In this document: piece after piece, positions 1 through 5,537 of the stretch
Layout: every line of letters starts with the position of its first letter
How positions within the stretch are numbered: the first letter of the stretch is position 1
Assembly: GCA_026193755.1 (NCBI GenBank)
Contig: JAPHUI010000234.1
Location: forward strand, 1-5,537
Reading direction: 5' to 3'
Length of the DNA stretch: 5,537 bases
Source: Ignavibacteriaceae bacterium
GTDB lineage: Bacteria > Bacteroidota > Ignavibacteria > Ignavibacteriales > Ignavibacteriaceae
Translations under genes and position numbers: made by a program
Notes under the pieces: model-generated
What the model was told of the DNA's origin: nothing
Seen by the model: only the letters and a program-made list of their open reading frames with translations
Databases searched by the model: none

Positions 1-573
1 AATTTTGATATAAGCTTAATCGTTGCATTCATAATCGGTATTGCGTTTGGTTTCGCACTCGAACGCGGAGGTTTTGGTAATGCAAGAATTCTTGCTGCAC
101 AATTTTATTTTTCAAATATGAGAGTGCTTAAAGTGATGTTCACAGCAATTGTAACTGCAATGCTAGGTATCTATTATTTATCTGTTATAGGATTTATGGA
201 TTTATCTCTTGTTTATATTAGCGAAACTTATATCGTTCCGCAGGTTGTTGGCGGATTGATTCTCGGCTTCGGATTTATAATTGGCGGTTACTGCCCCGGA
301 ACTTCTGTTGTTTCTTTTGCAACAGGAAGATTGGATGGTTTAATGTTTTTACTCGGAGTGATGGCAGGGATTTTTGTTTTTGGTGAAATGTTTCCTCTTA
401 TAGAAAATTTTTATTACTCGACTAATATGGGCAGCCTTACGCTTCCTAAATTTTTTGATATGTCTTATGGTCTGGTTGTTTTCTTTGTTGTGATTATGGC
501 ACTTGGTGCCTTTGCCGCTGCTGAATGGGCTGAGAAAAAGTTTGCAGATAGAAATCCGGAGAACAGCTTATGA
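1..573 (+). CDS. YeeE/YedE-family sulfur-compound transporter, 3' part (start outside window)
   Basis: The frame is open from the first base, giving 190 residues without a start. The methionine at base 118 is internal, because family-like sequence (FALERGGFGNARILAAQF, residues 18-35) lies before it. Four hydrophobic segments are complete (about residues 45-64, 81-98, 111-130 and 156-175) and one is cut at the left edge. The motif GGYCPGTS at 95-102 carries the only cysteine, at 98; in the YeeE/YedE (DUF395, thiosulfate transporter TsuA) family such membrane cysteines contact the sulfur substrate. The first-half motif reads RGGFGNA, with no cysteine. This family is known to import thiosulfate or related reduced sulfur through the inner membrane; the exact substrate here is inference. 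The stop overlaps the start of the rhodanese-like gene (ATGA), so the two are probably translated together. Short YeeE/YedE proteins often occur as adjacent pairs, so a partner may lie just upstream. Confidence 0.88.
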   Translation, partial: NFDISLIVAFIIGIAFGFALERGGFGNARILAAQFYFSNMRVLKVMFTAIVTAMLGIYYLSVIGFMDLSLVYISETYIVPQVVGGLILGFGFIIGGYCPGTSVVSFATGRLDGLMFLLGVMAGIFVFGEMFPLIENFYYSTNMGSLTLPKFFDMSYGLVVFFVVIMALGAFAAAEWAEKKFADRNPENSL

Positions 574-1217
574 AAAAGTTTTTTAGCGAACTAAGCACTC
601 CAAAAAAACTGGCACTTGTTGCATTCATACTCGGCTTAATTGCTGTATTTGCAGGAAGCCCCTACGTTGGTTCAACTATAACTGTAAATGCTAAAGATCT
701 TGCATTGACAACAGTAAAAAACTCAGATAAAGTGAATGTGCTTGAACTAGCTGATTGGATAATAAAGGAAAAATCCGATTATACTTTAGTTGATTTAAGA
801 GATGAAAAAGAATTCTCCGAATACTTCCTTCCGACTGCTGTTAATATACCTCTCGAAACATTACCTGTATCCGATTTACTGAGAAACCAGAAAATTATTC
901 TTTACGCAGATGATGATTTGAAAGCTGCACAGGGATGGTTTATTCTAAAATCAAAGGATTACAAAGGTGTTTACATACTTGATGGCGGATTAGAAAAATG
1001 GAAAGACGAAGTCCTGTTTCCAAGGCTTGCAGCAGATGCAACTCCGGAACAAATTGCGTTATTCGAAAAGAGAAAAGAGATTTGCAAATTTTTTGGTGGT
1101 GTTCCTCAAACAGGTGGTACCGAAACTGTTGACAGAAAAATTCAATTACCGACTCCGCAGGTAACAACACAACCCAACGTCACCAAAACTAAGAAAAAGA
1201 AAAGGGAAGGGTGCTGA
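570..1217 (+). CDS. Membrane-anchored rhodanese-like protein lacking the catalytic cysteine
   Basis: This 215-residue protein has a short basic N terminus and one hydrophobic segment at about residues 13-29, without an obvious signal-peptidase site, so it is probably tethered to the inner membrane with the rest outside. Residues 52-152 match a rhodanese domain: LVDLRDEKEFSEYFLPTAVN (73-92), the strand KIILYADDD (108-116), and YILDGGLEKW (135-144). Active rhodaneses have cysteine right after the IILY strand (for example YCxxGxRS); here the residue is Ala113 followed by three aspartates, so sulfur transfer by the usual mechanism is unlikely. The only cysteines are Cys172 (KEICKFFGG) and the very last residue, Cys215, after a Pro/Thr/Gln-rich and Lys-rich tail. 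The start overlaps the transporter stop by 4 bases, which indicates coupling. A binding, scaffolding or sulfur-carrier role for the transporter is inference. Confidence 0.85.
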   Translation: MKKFFSELSTPKKLALVAFILGLIAVFAGSPYVGSTITVNAKDLALTTVKNSDKVNVLELADWIIKEKSDYTLVDLRDEKEFSEYFLPTAVNIPLETLPVSDLLRNQKIILYADDDLKAAQGWFILKSKDYKGVYILDGGLEKWKDEVLFPRLAADATPEQIALFEKRKEICKFFGGVPQTGGTETVDRKIQLPTPQVTTQPNVTKTKKKKREGC

Positions 1218-1225
1218 GTGCTAGT

Positions 1226-1275
1226 GTCATACTGAGCAAGCCTGCCCCGAACTTGATTCGGGGTCGAAGTATGAC
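1226..1275. repeat. Palindromic intergenic element A
   Basis: Nested inverted repeats: outer arms GTCATACT (1226-1233) and AGTATGAC (1268-1275), inner arms CCCCGAA (1245-1251) and TTCGGGG (1257-1263) around a 5-base loop. It starts 9 bases after the rhodanese-like stop. There is no T-run after it, so it is not a standard intrinsic terminator. It resembles the dispersed GTCATNCTGAGC-type palindromes found between genes in many Bacteroidota-like genomes. Confidence 0.7.
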
Positions 1276-1302
1276 GTCACACTTCGATAAACTCAGTGTG
1301 AC
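1276..1302. repeat. Palindromic intergenic element B
   Basis: Perfect 8-bp arms GTCACACT (1276-1283) and AGTGTGAC (1295-1302) enclose an 11-base centre, TCGATAAACTC. It directly abuts element A, sharing the GAC/GTC junction, and belongs to the same general type. No T-run follows. Confidence 0.68.
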
Positions 1303-1313
1303 AAAATGTTACG

Positions 1314-1390
1314 TGTCATTCCGGTCGATCGAAGTGAGAACCGGAACCTACTTTAGTGCTTGTGGATTCCGTGTCAAGCACGGAATGACA
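1314..1390. repeat. Palindromic intergenic element C (composite)
   Basis: Outer arms TGTCATTCCG (1314-1323) and CGGAATGACA (1381-1390) pair perfectly over 10 bp. Within them are two smaller hairpins: CCGGT (1321-1325) with ACCGG (1340-1344), and ATTCCGTG (1366-1373) with CACGGAAT (1379-1386) around a 5-base loop. A competing pairing, GTGCTTG (1356-1362) with CAAGCAC (1375-1381), is also possible. The layout is like two half-elements joined. It ends 55 bases before the porin gene. Confidence 0.68.
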
Positions 1391-1445
1391 TCGAAATTAA
1401 ACGTTCTTATTCATCAACATATTCTAAAATAAAAAAGGTAAATAA

Positions 1446-2711
1446 ATGAAAAAACCAATTCTTGTTCTCTTATTACTGTTTGGGTTTTTAATACAAACAT
1501 CATATGCAACCGACGGATATTTCCGCAACGGTTACGGAATTAAATACTCTGCACTTGCCGGCTCTGGTATTGCAGTATCTTTAAGCTCATTGGGTGCTAT
1601 TAACAATCCTGCATCAATAATAAATTTAAATAATCAACTGGAATTCAATCTCTCCTTGTTTAGTCCAATGAGAGATTATACTATCACAGGCAACCCGAGT
1701 GGGTTAGAGGGAACATTCGGACTGACTCCGGGAAAAATTGAAAGCGATAAAACTTCATTCTTCTTTCCAACTCTGGGTGGAAATATGAAAGTTGCTGATA
1801 ATATGGCAGTTGCACTTTCTATTTACGGAAACGGCGGAATGAATACAGACTATCCCACATCAACTTTTTACGATCAAACTTCTCCGGGAACAGGTGTAAA
1901 CCTGGAACAAATGTTTGTAAGCGGGACTTATGCAATTGAGTTCGTAAAAAATCATTCACTCGGTATATCAGCTGTATTTGGATGGCAGAGATTTGCTGCA
2001 AAAGGATTGATTGCGTTTAGTATGTTTTCTTCGGATCCGGCAGACCTAACAGGAAATTCTTTTTCAACTTCAACAGGATTTGGATTTAAAATAGGTTACC
2101 AGGGAAAGTTAACCGATTGGCTTAAGGTTGGAGCAGCTTATCAATCAAAAATGATGATGAGCGAGTTTAAGAGGTATGCAGGTTTGTTTGCTCAGCAGGG
2201 TGATTTTGATATTCCTTCAAGCTGGACTGCCGGTGTTGCTGTTATGCCGCATAAAGACTGGACACTTTTACTGGATGTAAAACAAATTCTTTACAGCGAA
2301 ATAAAAGCAATCAACAATCCAATGATTCCAAATCTTCAGACCAGTCTATTGGGTTATGATGATGGTGCAGGTTTTGGCTGGAAAGATGTTCTCGCTGTTA
2401 AATTCGGTGCTATGTTTACCGGTGTTGAAAGTTGGGATTTTATGGCTGGTTATTCATACAACCAAAATCCAATTCCTGAATCTGAAGTTATGTTCAACAT
2501 TTTAGCTCCGGCTGTTGTACAGAATCACGTTACAGCAGGATTTACAAAGCACATTGGTACGCAGAACGAAGTTAGTTTAGCATTTATGTATGCACTTGAT
2601 AACAGTGTAACAGGTGAAAATCCTTTGGAATATCCAGGACAACAGACAATTAAAATTGCTATGAGACAGTGGCAGGTTGAAATTGGTTACGCTTTCAGCT
2701 TCGTTCAATGA
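1446..2711 (+). CDS. FadL/OmpP1-family outer-membrane transport protein
   Basis: This 421-residue protein is close in size to E. coli FadL (about 446 with its signal). Residues 1-21 are a signal peptide (basic MKK, a leucine-rich core, cleavage likely after SYA at 19-21). The mature start TDGYFRNGYGIKYSALAGSG (22-41) followed by INNPASI (52-58) is the FadL-type N-terminal plug with its NPA motif. The rest alternates hydrophobic and polar residues with many Gly, Tyr and Phe, as in beta-barrel strands, and ends GYAFSFVQ. Known members let long-chain fatty acids or hydrocarbons diffuse through the outer membrane; the substrate here cannot be told from sequence. The purine run AAAAAAGG at 1431-1438, 7 bases before the ATG, supports the start. 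It follows the sulfur genes by 228 bases filled with palindromes, so it may be transcribed separately. A terminator lies 50 bases after its stop. Confidence 0.9.
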   Translation: MKKPILVLLLLFGFLIQTSYATDGYFRNGYGIKYSALAGSGIAVSLSSLGAINNPASIINLNNQLEFNLSLFSPMRDYTITGNPSGLEGTFGLTPGKIESDKTSFFFPTLGGNMKVADNMAVALSIYGNGGMNTDYPTSTFYDQTSPGTGVNLEQMFVSGTYAIEFVKNHSLGISAVFGWQRFAAKGLIAFSMFSSDPADLTGNSFSTSTGFGFKIGYQGKLTDWLKVGAAYQSKMMMSEFKRYAGLFAQQGDFDIPSSWTAGVAVMPHKDWTLLLDVKQILYSEIKAINNPMIPNLQTSLLGYDDGAGFGWKDVLAVKFGAMFTGVESWDFMAGYSYNQNPIPESEVMFNILAPAVVQNHVTAGFTKHIGTQNEVSLAFMYALDNSVTGENPLEYPGQQTIKIAMRQWQVEIGYAFSFVQ

Positions 2712-2847
2712 TATGTCATCCTGAACCTTGTTTCAGGATCTTAAAATATGAATTATAAACAGGGCATCACCACGATGCCCTTTTGTTTTTAAATAAACTT
2801 TTCTTGATTCTCTCCCCGAACAGGCATAAGTTTATTGTGTAATTATG
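2709..2847. repeat. Long direct repeat, copy 1 (tail of the fadL-like gene)
   Basis: It matches 3887-4024 in the same orientation. From 2732 onward the two copies align without gaps over 116 bases with 16 mismatches by hand count (about 86%); the first 23 bases align less well, with a 1-base gap. Each copy begins at the stop codon of the preceding gene. Order inside: hairpin ATCCTGAA/TTCAGGAT (2718-2725, 2732-2739), an AT-rich link, a terminator hairpin (2761-2780), then a 27-base block (2803-2829) identical to 3980-4006. Confidence 0.85.
2761..2790 (+). terminator. Rho-independent terminator of the fadL-like gene
   Basis: Stem AGGGCATC (2761-2768) pairs perfectly with GATGCCCT (2774-2781) around the loop ACCAC, and the T-rich run TTTTGTTTTT follows at 2781-2790. 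It lies 50 bases after the porin stop and should end that transcript. Confidence 0.88.
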
Positions 2848-2944
2848 GGAGGACTTGCCTAAAATAGTTTTTCGTTTATGGATCCAACTTAAGTCGAGAC
2901 CTCGTTAACGACAGTGAAATGACGAATAAGCAAACAAAGTAAAA
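2848..2944. other. Gap between repeat copy 1 and the ORF6N gene
   Basis: This stretch has no counterpart after repeat copy 2. It contains the 10-bp palindrome TCGTTAACGA (2902-2911) followed by CAGTGAAATGAC (2912-2923), which looks like a decayed relative of the palindromic elements at 1226-1390. No convincing promoter or Shine-Dalgarno sequence could be identified; only a weak AAAG precedes the start at 2945. Confidence 0.4.
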
Positions 2945-3889
2945 ATGGAAAAAACTAAAAATAGTATTACACTTTACGATTCTAAGGCTATCCAGAAAAA
3001 AATATATACTATTCGTAATGTTCAGGTTATGCTCGATAGCGATTTAGCTAAATTTTATGGTGTTGAAACTAAACAATTAAACAGGGCTGTTAAACGTAAT
3101 ATTGTCCGTTTTCCTGAAGAATTTATGTTCCAATTGGATGATAATGAGTGGGAATCTCTAAGGTACCAAATTGGCACCTCAAACAAGGATTCATTGAGGT
3201 ACCAAAATGGCACCTCAATCAAAAAAGGAGGGAGAAGGTACCTTCCTTATGTCTTCACAGAACAGGGTGTTGCAATGCTCTCCGGTGTTTTGAAAAGTGA
3301 TACCGCTGTTAAAATGAGCGTACAAATTATTAGTGCCTTTGTTGCAATGAGGAAGTTTATAATTAATAACGCACAGATTTTCCAGAGAATTGATATCGTA
3401 GAAAGAAAGCAGCTAAAACACGAAATGGAAACTGACGAAAAATTTGAAAAGGTTTTTAATGCACTGCAAAGTAAAGAACTTGAGCCGAAACAGGGAATAT
3501 TCTTTGACGGACAAATTTTCGATGCTTATAAATTCGTATCCGACCTTATACGCAAAGCGGAAAAATCTATCCTTTTAATTGATAACTTTATTGACGATAC
3601 GGTACTTAGTTTGTTTACGAAGAGAAAGAAGAACGTATCGGTTACAATATATACAGCTAATTTATCTAAAACATTGATGACAGATTTGAAGAAGTTCAAC
3701 GCCCAATATCATCCGGTTGAAGTAAAAGAATTTAAGAACTCTCACGACAGATTTATGATAATTGACGAGGAAGACGTTTATCATTTCGGTGCCTCTTTAA
3801 AAGATCTTGGCAAGAAGTGGTTTGCTTTTTCAAAATTTGAGAAGAAAGCCCTGCAAATTTTAGATAAGCTCAATGAGAAAAAAATATGA
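2945..3889 (+). CDS. ORF6N-domain protein with a PLD-like C-terminal domain
   Basis: The protein has 314 residues. Residues 8-140 are an ORF6N domain, a DNA-binding module known from phage antirepressor-like proteins: IRNVQVMLDSDLAKFYGVET (23-42), FPEEFMFQL (56-64), RRYLPYVFTEQGVAMLSGVL (97-116). A charged, probably helical linker follows (about 145-182). Residues 185-300 look like one phospholipase-D-type half: ILLIDNFIDD (209-218) and SHDRFMIIDEEDVYHFGASL (266-285). The core reads H267-x-R269-x4-D274, that is HKD with arginine for lysine; single-motif PLD nucleases normally dimerise. Whether it cuts DNA, and what it regulates, is unknown. A 12-residue tandem repeat (71-94) interrupts the ORF6N domain before the conserved RRYLPYVFTEQG block. 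The gene is bracketed by long direct repeats and closed by its own strong terminator. A phage, mobile or defence association is inference from the domain family and context. Confidence 0.85.
   Translation: MEKTKNSITLYDSKAIQKKIYTIRNVQVMLDSDLAKFYGVETKQLNRAVKRNIVRFPEEFMFQLDDNEWESLRYQIGTSNKDSLRYQNGTSIKKGGRRYLPYVFTEQGVAMLSGVLKSDTAVKMSVQIISAFVAMRKFIINNAQIFQRIDIVERKQLKHEMETDEKFEKVFNALQSKELEPKQGIFFDGQIFDAYKFVSDLIRKAEKSILLIDNFIDDTVLSLFTKRKKNVSVTIYTANLSKTLMTDLKKFNAQYHPVEVKEFKNSHDRFMIIDEEDVYHFGASLKDLGKKWFAFSKFEKKALQILDKLNEKKI
3155..3226 (+). repeat. In-frame 36-bp tandem repeat inside the ORF6N gene
   Basis: Two 36-base units (3155-3190, 3191-3226) match at 28 of 36 positions by hand count and encode SLRYQIGTSNKD and SLRYQNGTSIKK. 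The core AGGTACCAAATTGGCACCT (3161-3179) and its second copy (3197-3215) are each near-palindromic. The second extends to TTGAGGT (3194-3200) with ACCTCAA (3212-3218), plus CCA/TGG inside. A third in-frame GGTACC at 3237-3242 codes the conserved Arg-Tyr of RRYLP. Confidence 0.8.
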
Positions 3890-4024
3890 TTCCTTATCCT
3901 GAATTTATTTCAGGATCTTAAACTATGAATTATAAACAGGGCATCTCCAAGATGCCCTGTTTGTTTTAACTTTCCTTTCCTTGATTCTCTCCCCGAACAG
4001 GCATAAATTTCTTGTGCAAATATG
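3887..4024. repeat. Long direct repeat, copy 2 (tail of the ORF6N gene)
   Basis: This is the partner of 2709-2847, displaced by 1177-1178 bases. It begins at the ORF6N stop codon. Hairpin ATCCTGAA/TTCAGGAT (3896-3903, 3909-3916) has a different loop from copy 1. The terminator hairpin follows, and then the 27-base block (3980-4006) identical to copy 1. Similarity fades just after 4024, where a markedly AT-rich region begins. Confidence 0.85.
3934..3967 (+). terminator. Rho-independent terminator of the ORF6N gene
   Basis: Perfect 12-bp stem AAACAGGGCATC (3934-3945) with GATGCCCTGTTT (3951-3962), loop TCCAA, and GTTTT directly after. It is a longer stem than in copy 1, where a C/T mismatch stops pairing after 8 bp. 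It separates the ORF6N gene from the mrr-like gene. Confidence 0.88.
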
Positions 4025-4027
4025 TGA

Positions 4028-4058
4028 TTGATATTCGAAATCAACCTATTTATATAAT
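4028..4058 (+). promoter_or_regulatory. Possible promoter/operator for the mrr-like gene
   Basis: TTGATA (4028-4033) and TATAAT (4053-4058) are separated by 19 bases, wider than ideal; TATATA at 4051-4056 gives 17. The upstream box lies in the partial palindrome TTGATATTCGAAATCAA (4028-4044), which could bind a regulator. The whole 4025-4179 stretch is very AT-rich, so chance matches are likely. Confidence 0.3.
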
Positions 4059-4179
4059 GAATCTATTAAATTGGAATGAATCAGCTATTAATTTTCTATA
4101 TATTCTTATGTATCTCGAAATAATCCTAAAAGCTAATAGTAGTATTGTAATAATCTTAAAGAATTATTAAAGGTCTAAA

Positions 4180-5034
4180 ATGAAAAAGGAAATCCGACCT
4201 CAATTTCTAAAATTTTTCGTTCCTATTGTCGAATCATTAAAAGATTTAGGCGGTTCTGGTACAGCTTCTGAAGTTATTGATTTAGCAATAGATAAACTTG
4301 GTATAAGTGAAAAAGAACAACAAGAGACAATTAAAAACGGTGAATCGCGGGTACGTAATCAAGCTCAATGGGCCAGACTTTATTTAGCAAAAGGAGGTTA
4401 TATATCAGCAACGGGAAGAGGAATATGGACACTTACGAAGAAGAGTCTTGAAGAGCCACTCACTGAAGACAAGGCAATGGCCATAATTAGAGAGCAAAGA
4501 AAAATATATCGTCTTTCTAAACAAACTTCCAAAAAAGTTAAATTGCCAAAAGAAGACGTGGAAGATCAGCCGAATCTTTTTCATGAAGAAGGATTATTAT
4601 CAGTATTGTTGGGTCTTCCACCAGATGGTTTTGAAAGAATTTGTCAAAGATTATTAAGGGAAGCCGGATTTCAGGAAGTGAAGGTAACAGGTAAAAGTAG
4701 TGATGGTGGTATAGACGGTTACGGTATTTTAGAAGTAAATCCATTTGTTAGTTTTAATGTACTTTTTCAGAGCAAACGATACAAAGGTGCTGTATCTGCT
4801 TCTCAAGTAAGAGACTTTAGAGGAGCAATGCAAGGACGAGCTGATAAAGGAATAATTATAACGACGGGTTCTTTTACAAGTGACGCTAAAAAAGAAGCGA
4901 GGAGAGATGGTGCTCCACCGATTGAACTTGTTGATGGTGAGAAACTTGTGGAAATGTTCGAAAGACTGAATCTTGGTGTCACCCCAAAAACTGTTTATCA
5001 AGTCAATGATGAATTTTTTGAAGAATTTATGTGA
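4180..5034 (+). CDS. mrr: Mrr-type (type IV) restriction endonuclease
   Basis: The protein has 284 residues in two parts. Residues 8-90 form an Mrr N-terminal winged-helix-like domain, with the characteristic RVRNQAQWARLYLAKGGYIS (57-76) and GRGIWTLT (79-86). Residues 145-265 form the Mrr catalytic domain: GFERICQRLLREAGF (150-164), GKSSDGGIDGYG (171-182), VLFQSKRYKG (194-203), and KGIIITTGSFTSDAKKEA (223-240). These give the PD-(D/E)XK set Glu152, Asp179 and Gln197-x-Lys199; the Q-x-K form is normal for Mrr. The family is known to cut DNA carrying foreign methylation. All catalytic residues and both domains are present, so it looks intact. AAAGG at 4169-4173, 6 bases before the ATG, supports the start. 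No methyltransferase or other restriction subunit is visible nearby, which fits a stand-alone enzyme. A long AT-rich leader and the ORF6N unit just upstream suggest an accessory insertion (inference). The tail after 265 has no assigned function. Confidence 0.9.
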   Translation: MKKEIRPQFLKFFVPIVESLKDLGGSGTASEVIDLAIDKLGISEKEQQETIKNGESRVRNQAQWARLYLAKGGYISATGRGIWTLTKKSLEEPLTEDKAMAIIREQRKIYRLSKQTSKKVKLPKEDVEDQPNLFHEEGLLSVLLGLPPDGFERICQRLLREAGFQEVKVTGKSSDGGIDGYGILEVNPFVSFNVLFQSKRYKGAVSASQVRDFRGAMQGRADKGIIITTGSFTSDAKKEARRDGAPPIELVDGEKLVEMFERLNLGVTPKTVYQVNDEFFEEFM

Positions 5035-5070
5035 TAATTAGTATTTACTTCTAATAAAACTCGGATCCGG

Positions 5071-5537
5071 ATGAAAGCAATCATCTACACAAAATACGGC
5101 CCACCAGAAGTTCTTCAACTCAAAGAAGTTGAAAAACCAACACCCAAAGAGAATGAAGTGTTGGTAAAAGTTTTTGCTGCATCAGCAAACCCGGCAGACT
5201 GGCATATGATAAGAGGAGAACCCAAATTTGCCCGCCTGACTTTCGGATTAACCAAACCAAAAAACATTATTCCCGGGATAGACATTGCTGGAAAGGTAGA
5301 AGCTATTGGCAAAAATGTAAAAGGGTTTCAACCGGGAGATGAAGTGTTCGGAGATAGTGGTTGGGGCGGTGCTTTTGCAGAATACGTATGCGTTTCGGAA
5401 AATAGAGTAGTAATCAAACCTTCAAATATTTCGTTTGAAGAAGGTGCAAGCATATCCGTTGCAGCAATAAGTGCACTACAAGGACTTCGCGACAAAGGAA
5501 AGATCAAACCTGGTCAAGAAGTATTAATCAATGGTGC
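5071..5537 (+). CDS. Zinc-independent medium-chain NAD(P)H-dependent oxidoreductase, 5' part
   Basis: From the ATG at 5071 the frame stays open for 155 codons to the window end. The GroES-like N-terminal domain of the medium-chain dehydrogenase/reductase family is clear: MKAIIYTKYGPPEVLQLKEV (1-20), VKVFAASANPADWHMIRGE (32-50), PGIDIAGKVEAIGKNVKGF (68-86), GDEVFG (89-94), GGAFAEYVCV (99-108). The catalytic-zinc cysteine and histidine of alcohol dehydrogenases are absent (SANPADW instead), so it belongs with quinone-oxidoreductase-like, zinc-free members that reduce quinones or enones. The window stops at VLINGA, where the Rossmann glycine motif should start. The start is backed by homology-like N-terminal sequence rather than by a strong ribosome site. 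Only 36 bases separate it from the mrr-like stop, with no terminator, so read-through is possible. The substrate cannot be told. Confidence 0.87.
   Translation, partial: MKAIIYTKYGPPEVLQLKEVEKPTPKENEVLVKVFAASANPADWHMIRGEPKFARLTFGLTKPKNIIPGIDIAGKVEAIGKNVKGFQPGDEVFGDSGWGGAFAEYVCVSENRVVIKPSNISFEEGASISVAAISALQGLRDKGKIKPGQEVLING

Noticed and set aside
118..573. A shorter YeeE/YedE gene starting at the ATG at 118
   Set aside because: The same frame is open to base 1 and its first 39 residues carry family-like sequence (GFALERGGFGNA), so the real start is upstream of the window.
940..1170. Open frame of 76 residues on the - strand
   Set aside because: Fully inside the well-supported rhodanese-like gene on the opposite strand, with no recognisable domain.
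1226..1390. Intrinsic terminator for the sulfur genes, or a CRISPR array
   Set aside because: No T-run follows any of the hairpins, and the three elements differ in sequence and spacing, without uniform repeats and spacers.
1211..1432. Open frame of 73 residues on the + strand
   Set aside because: It runs through palindromic elements A-C, overlaps the end of the rhodanese-like gene, and its protein reads as translated repeat (such as HFDKLSVT) with no domain.
1819..2001. Open frame of 60 residues on the - strand
   Set aside because: Antisense to the FadL-like gene, no domain or start signal.
4538..5001. Two overlapping - strand open frames of 68 and 90 residues
   Set aside because: Antisense to the Mrr catalytic domain, low complexity, no recognisable family.
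5115..5312. Open frame of 65 residues on the - strand
   Set aside because: Antisense to the oxidoreductase, whose + strand reading matches its family clearly.

Overview
The window is AT-rich and densely coded, with every supported gene on the + strand. Gene style (a short YeeE/YedE transporter with its rhodanese partner, a FadL-type porin, weak purine-rich ribosome sites), short palindromic intergenic elements of the GTCATNCTGAGC / TCATCCTGAA type, and an ORF6N protein of a kind common in Bacteroidota-like genomes suggest a Gram-negative member of the Bacteroidota/Chlorobiota/Ignavibacteria group. That placement is inference from style, not proof; the outer-membrane porin supports the Gram-negative part.

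Left part (1-2711). The 3' end of a YeeE/YedE-family sulfur-compound transporter overlaps by 4 bases a membrane-anchored rhodanese-like protein that lacks the expected catalytic cysteine but ends in a cysteine. The two look translationally coupled and probably act together in moving or handling reduced sulfur at the inner membrane. A 165-base cluster of three palindromic elements follows, then a complete FadL/OmpP1-type outer-membrane channel for hydrophobic compounds.

Middle part (2709-4024). A gene for an ORF6N DNA-binding domain fused to a PLD-like C-terminal domain sits between two long direct repeats (about 139 bp each). Each repeat begins at the stop codon of the gene before it (fadL-like or ORF6N), carries a small hairpin, then a rho-independent terminator, then a 27-bp block identical in both copies. 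The ORF6N gene plus its tail is therefore a roughly 1.18-kb unit that looks inserted or duplicated behind the porin gene. Its coding sequence contains an in-frame 36-bp tandem repeat with palindromic cores.

Right part (4025-5537). A very AT-rich leader precedes a complete Mrr-type (type IV) restriction endonuclease gene. After 36 bases comes the 5' part of a zinc-independent medium-chain NAD(P)H-dependent oxidoreductase, cut by the window end. The ORF6N unit and the mrr-like gene together resemble a small accessory or defence insertion between housekeeping-type genes. No RNA genes, CRISPR arrays or insertion-sequence transposases were seen.
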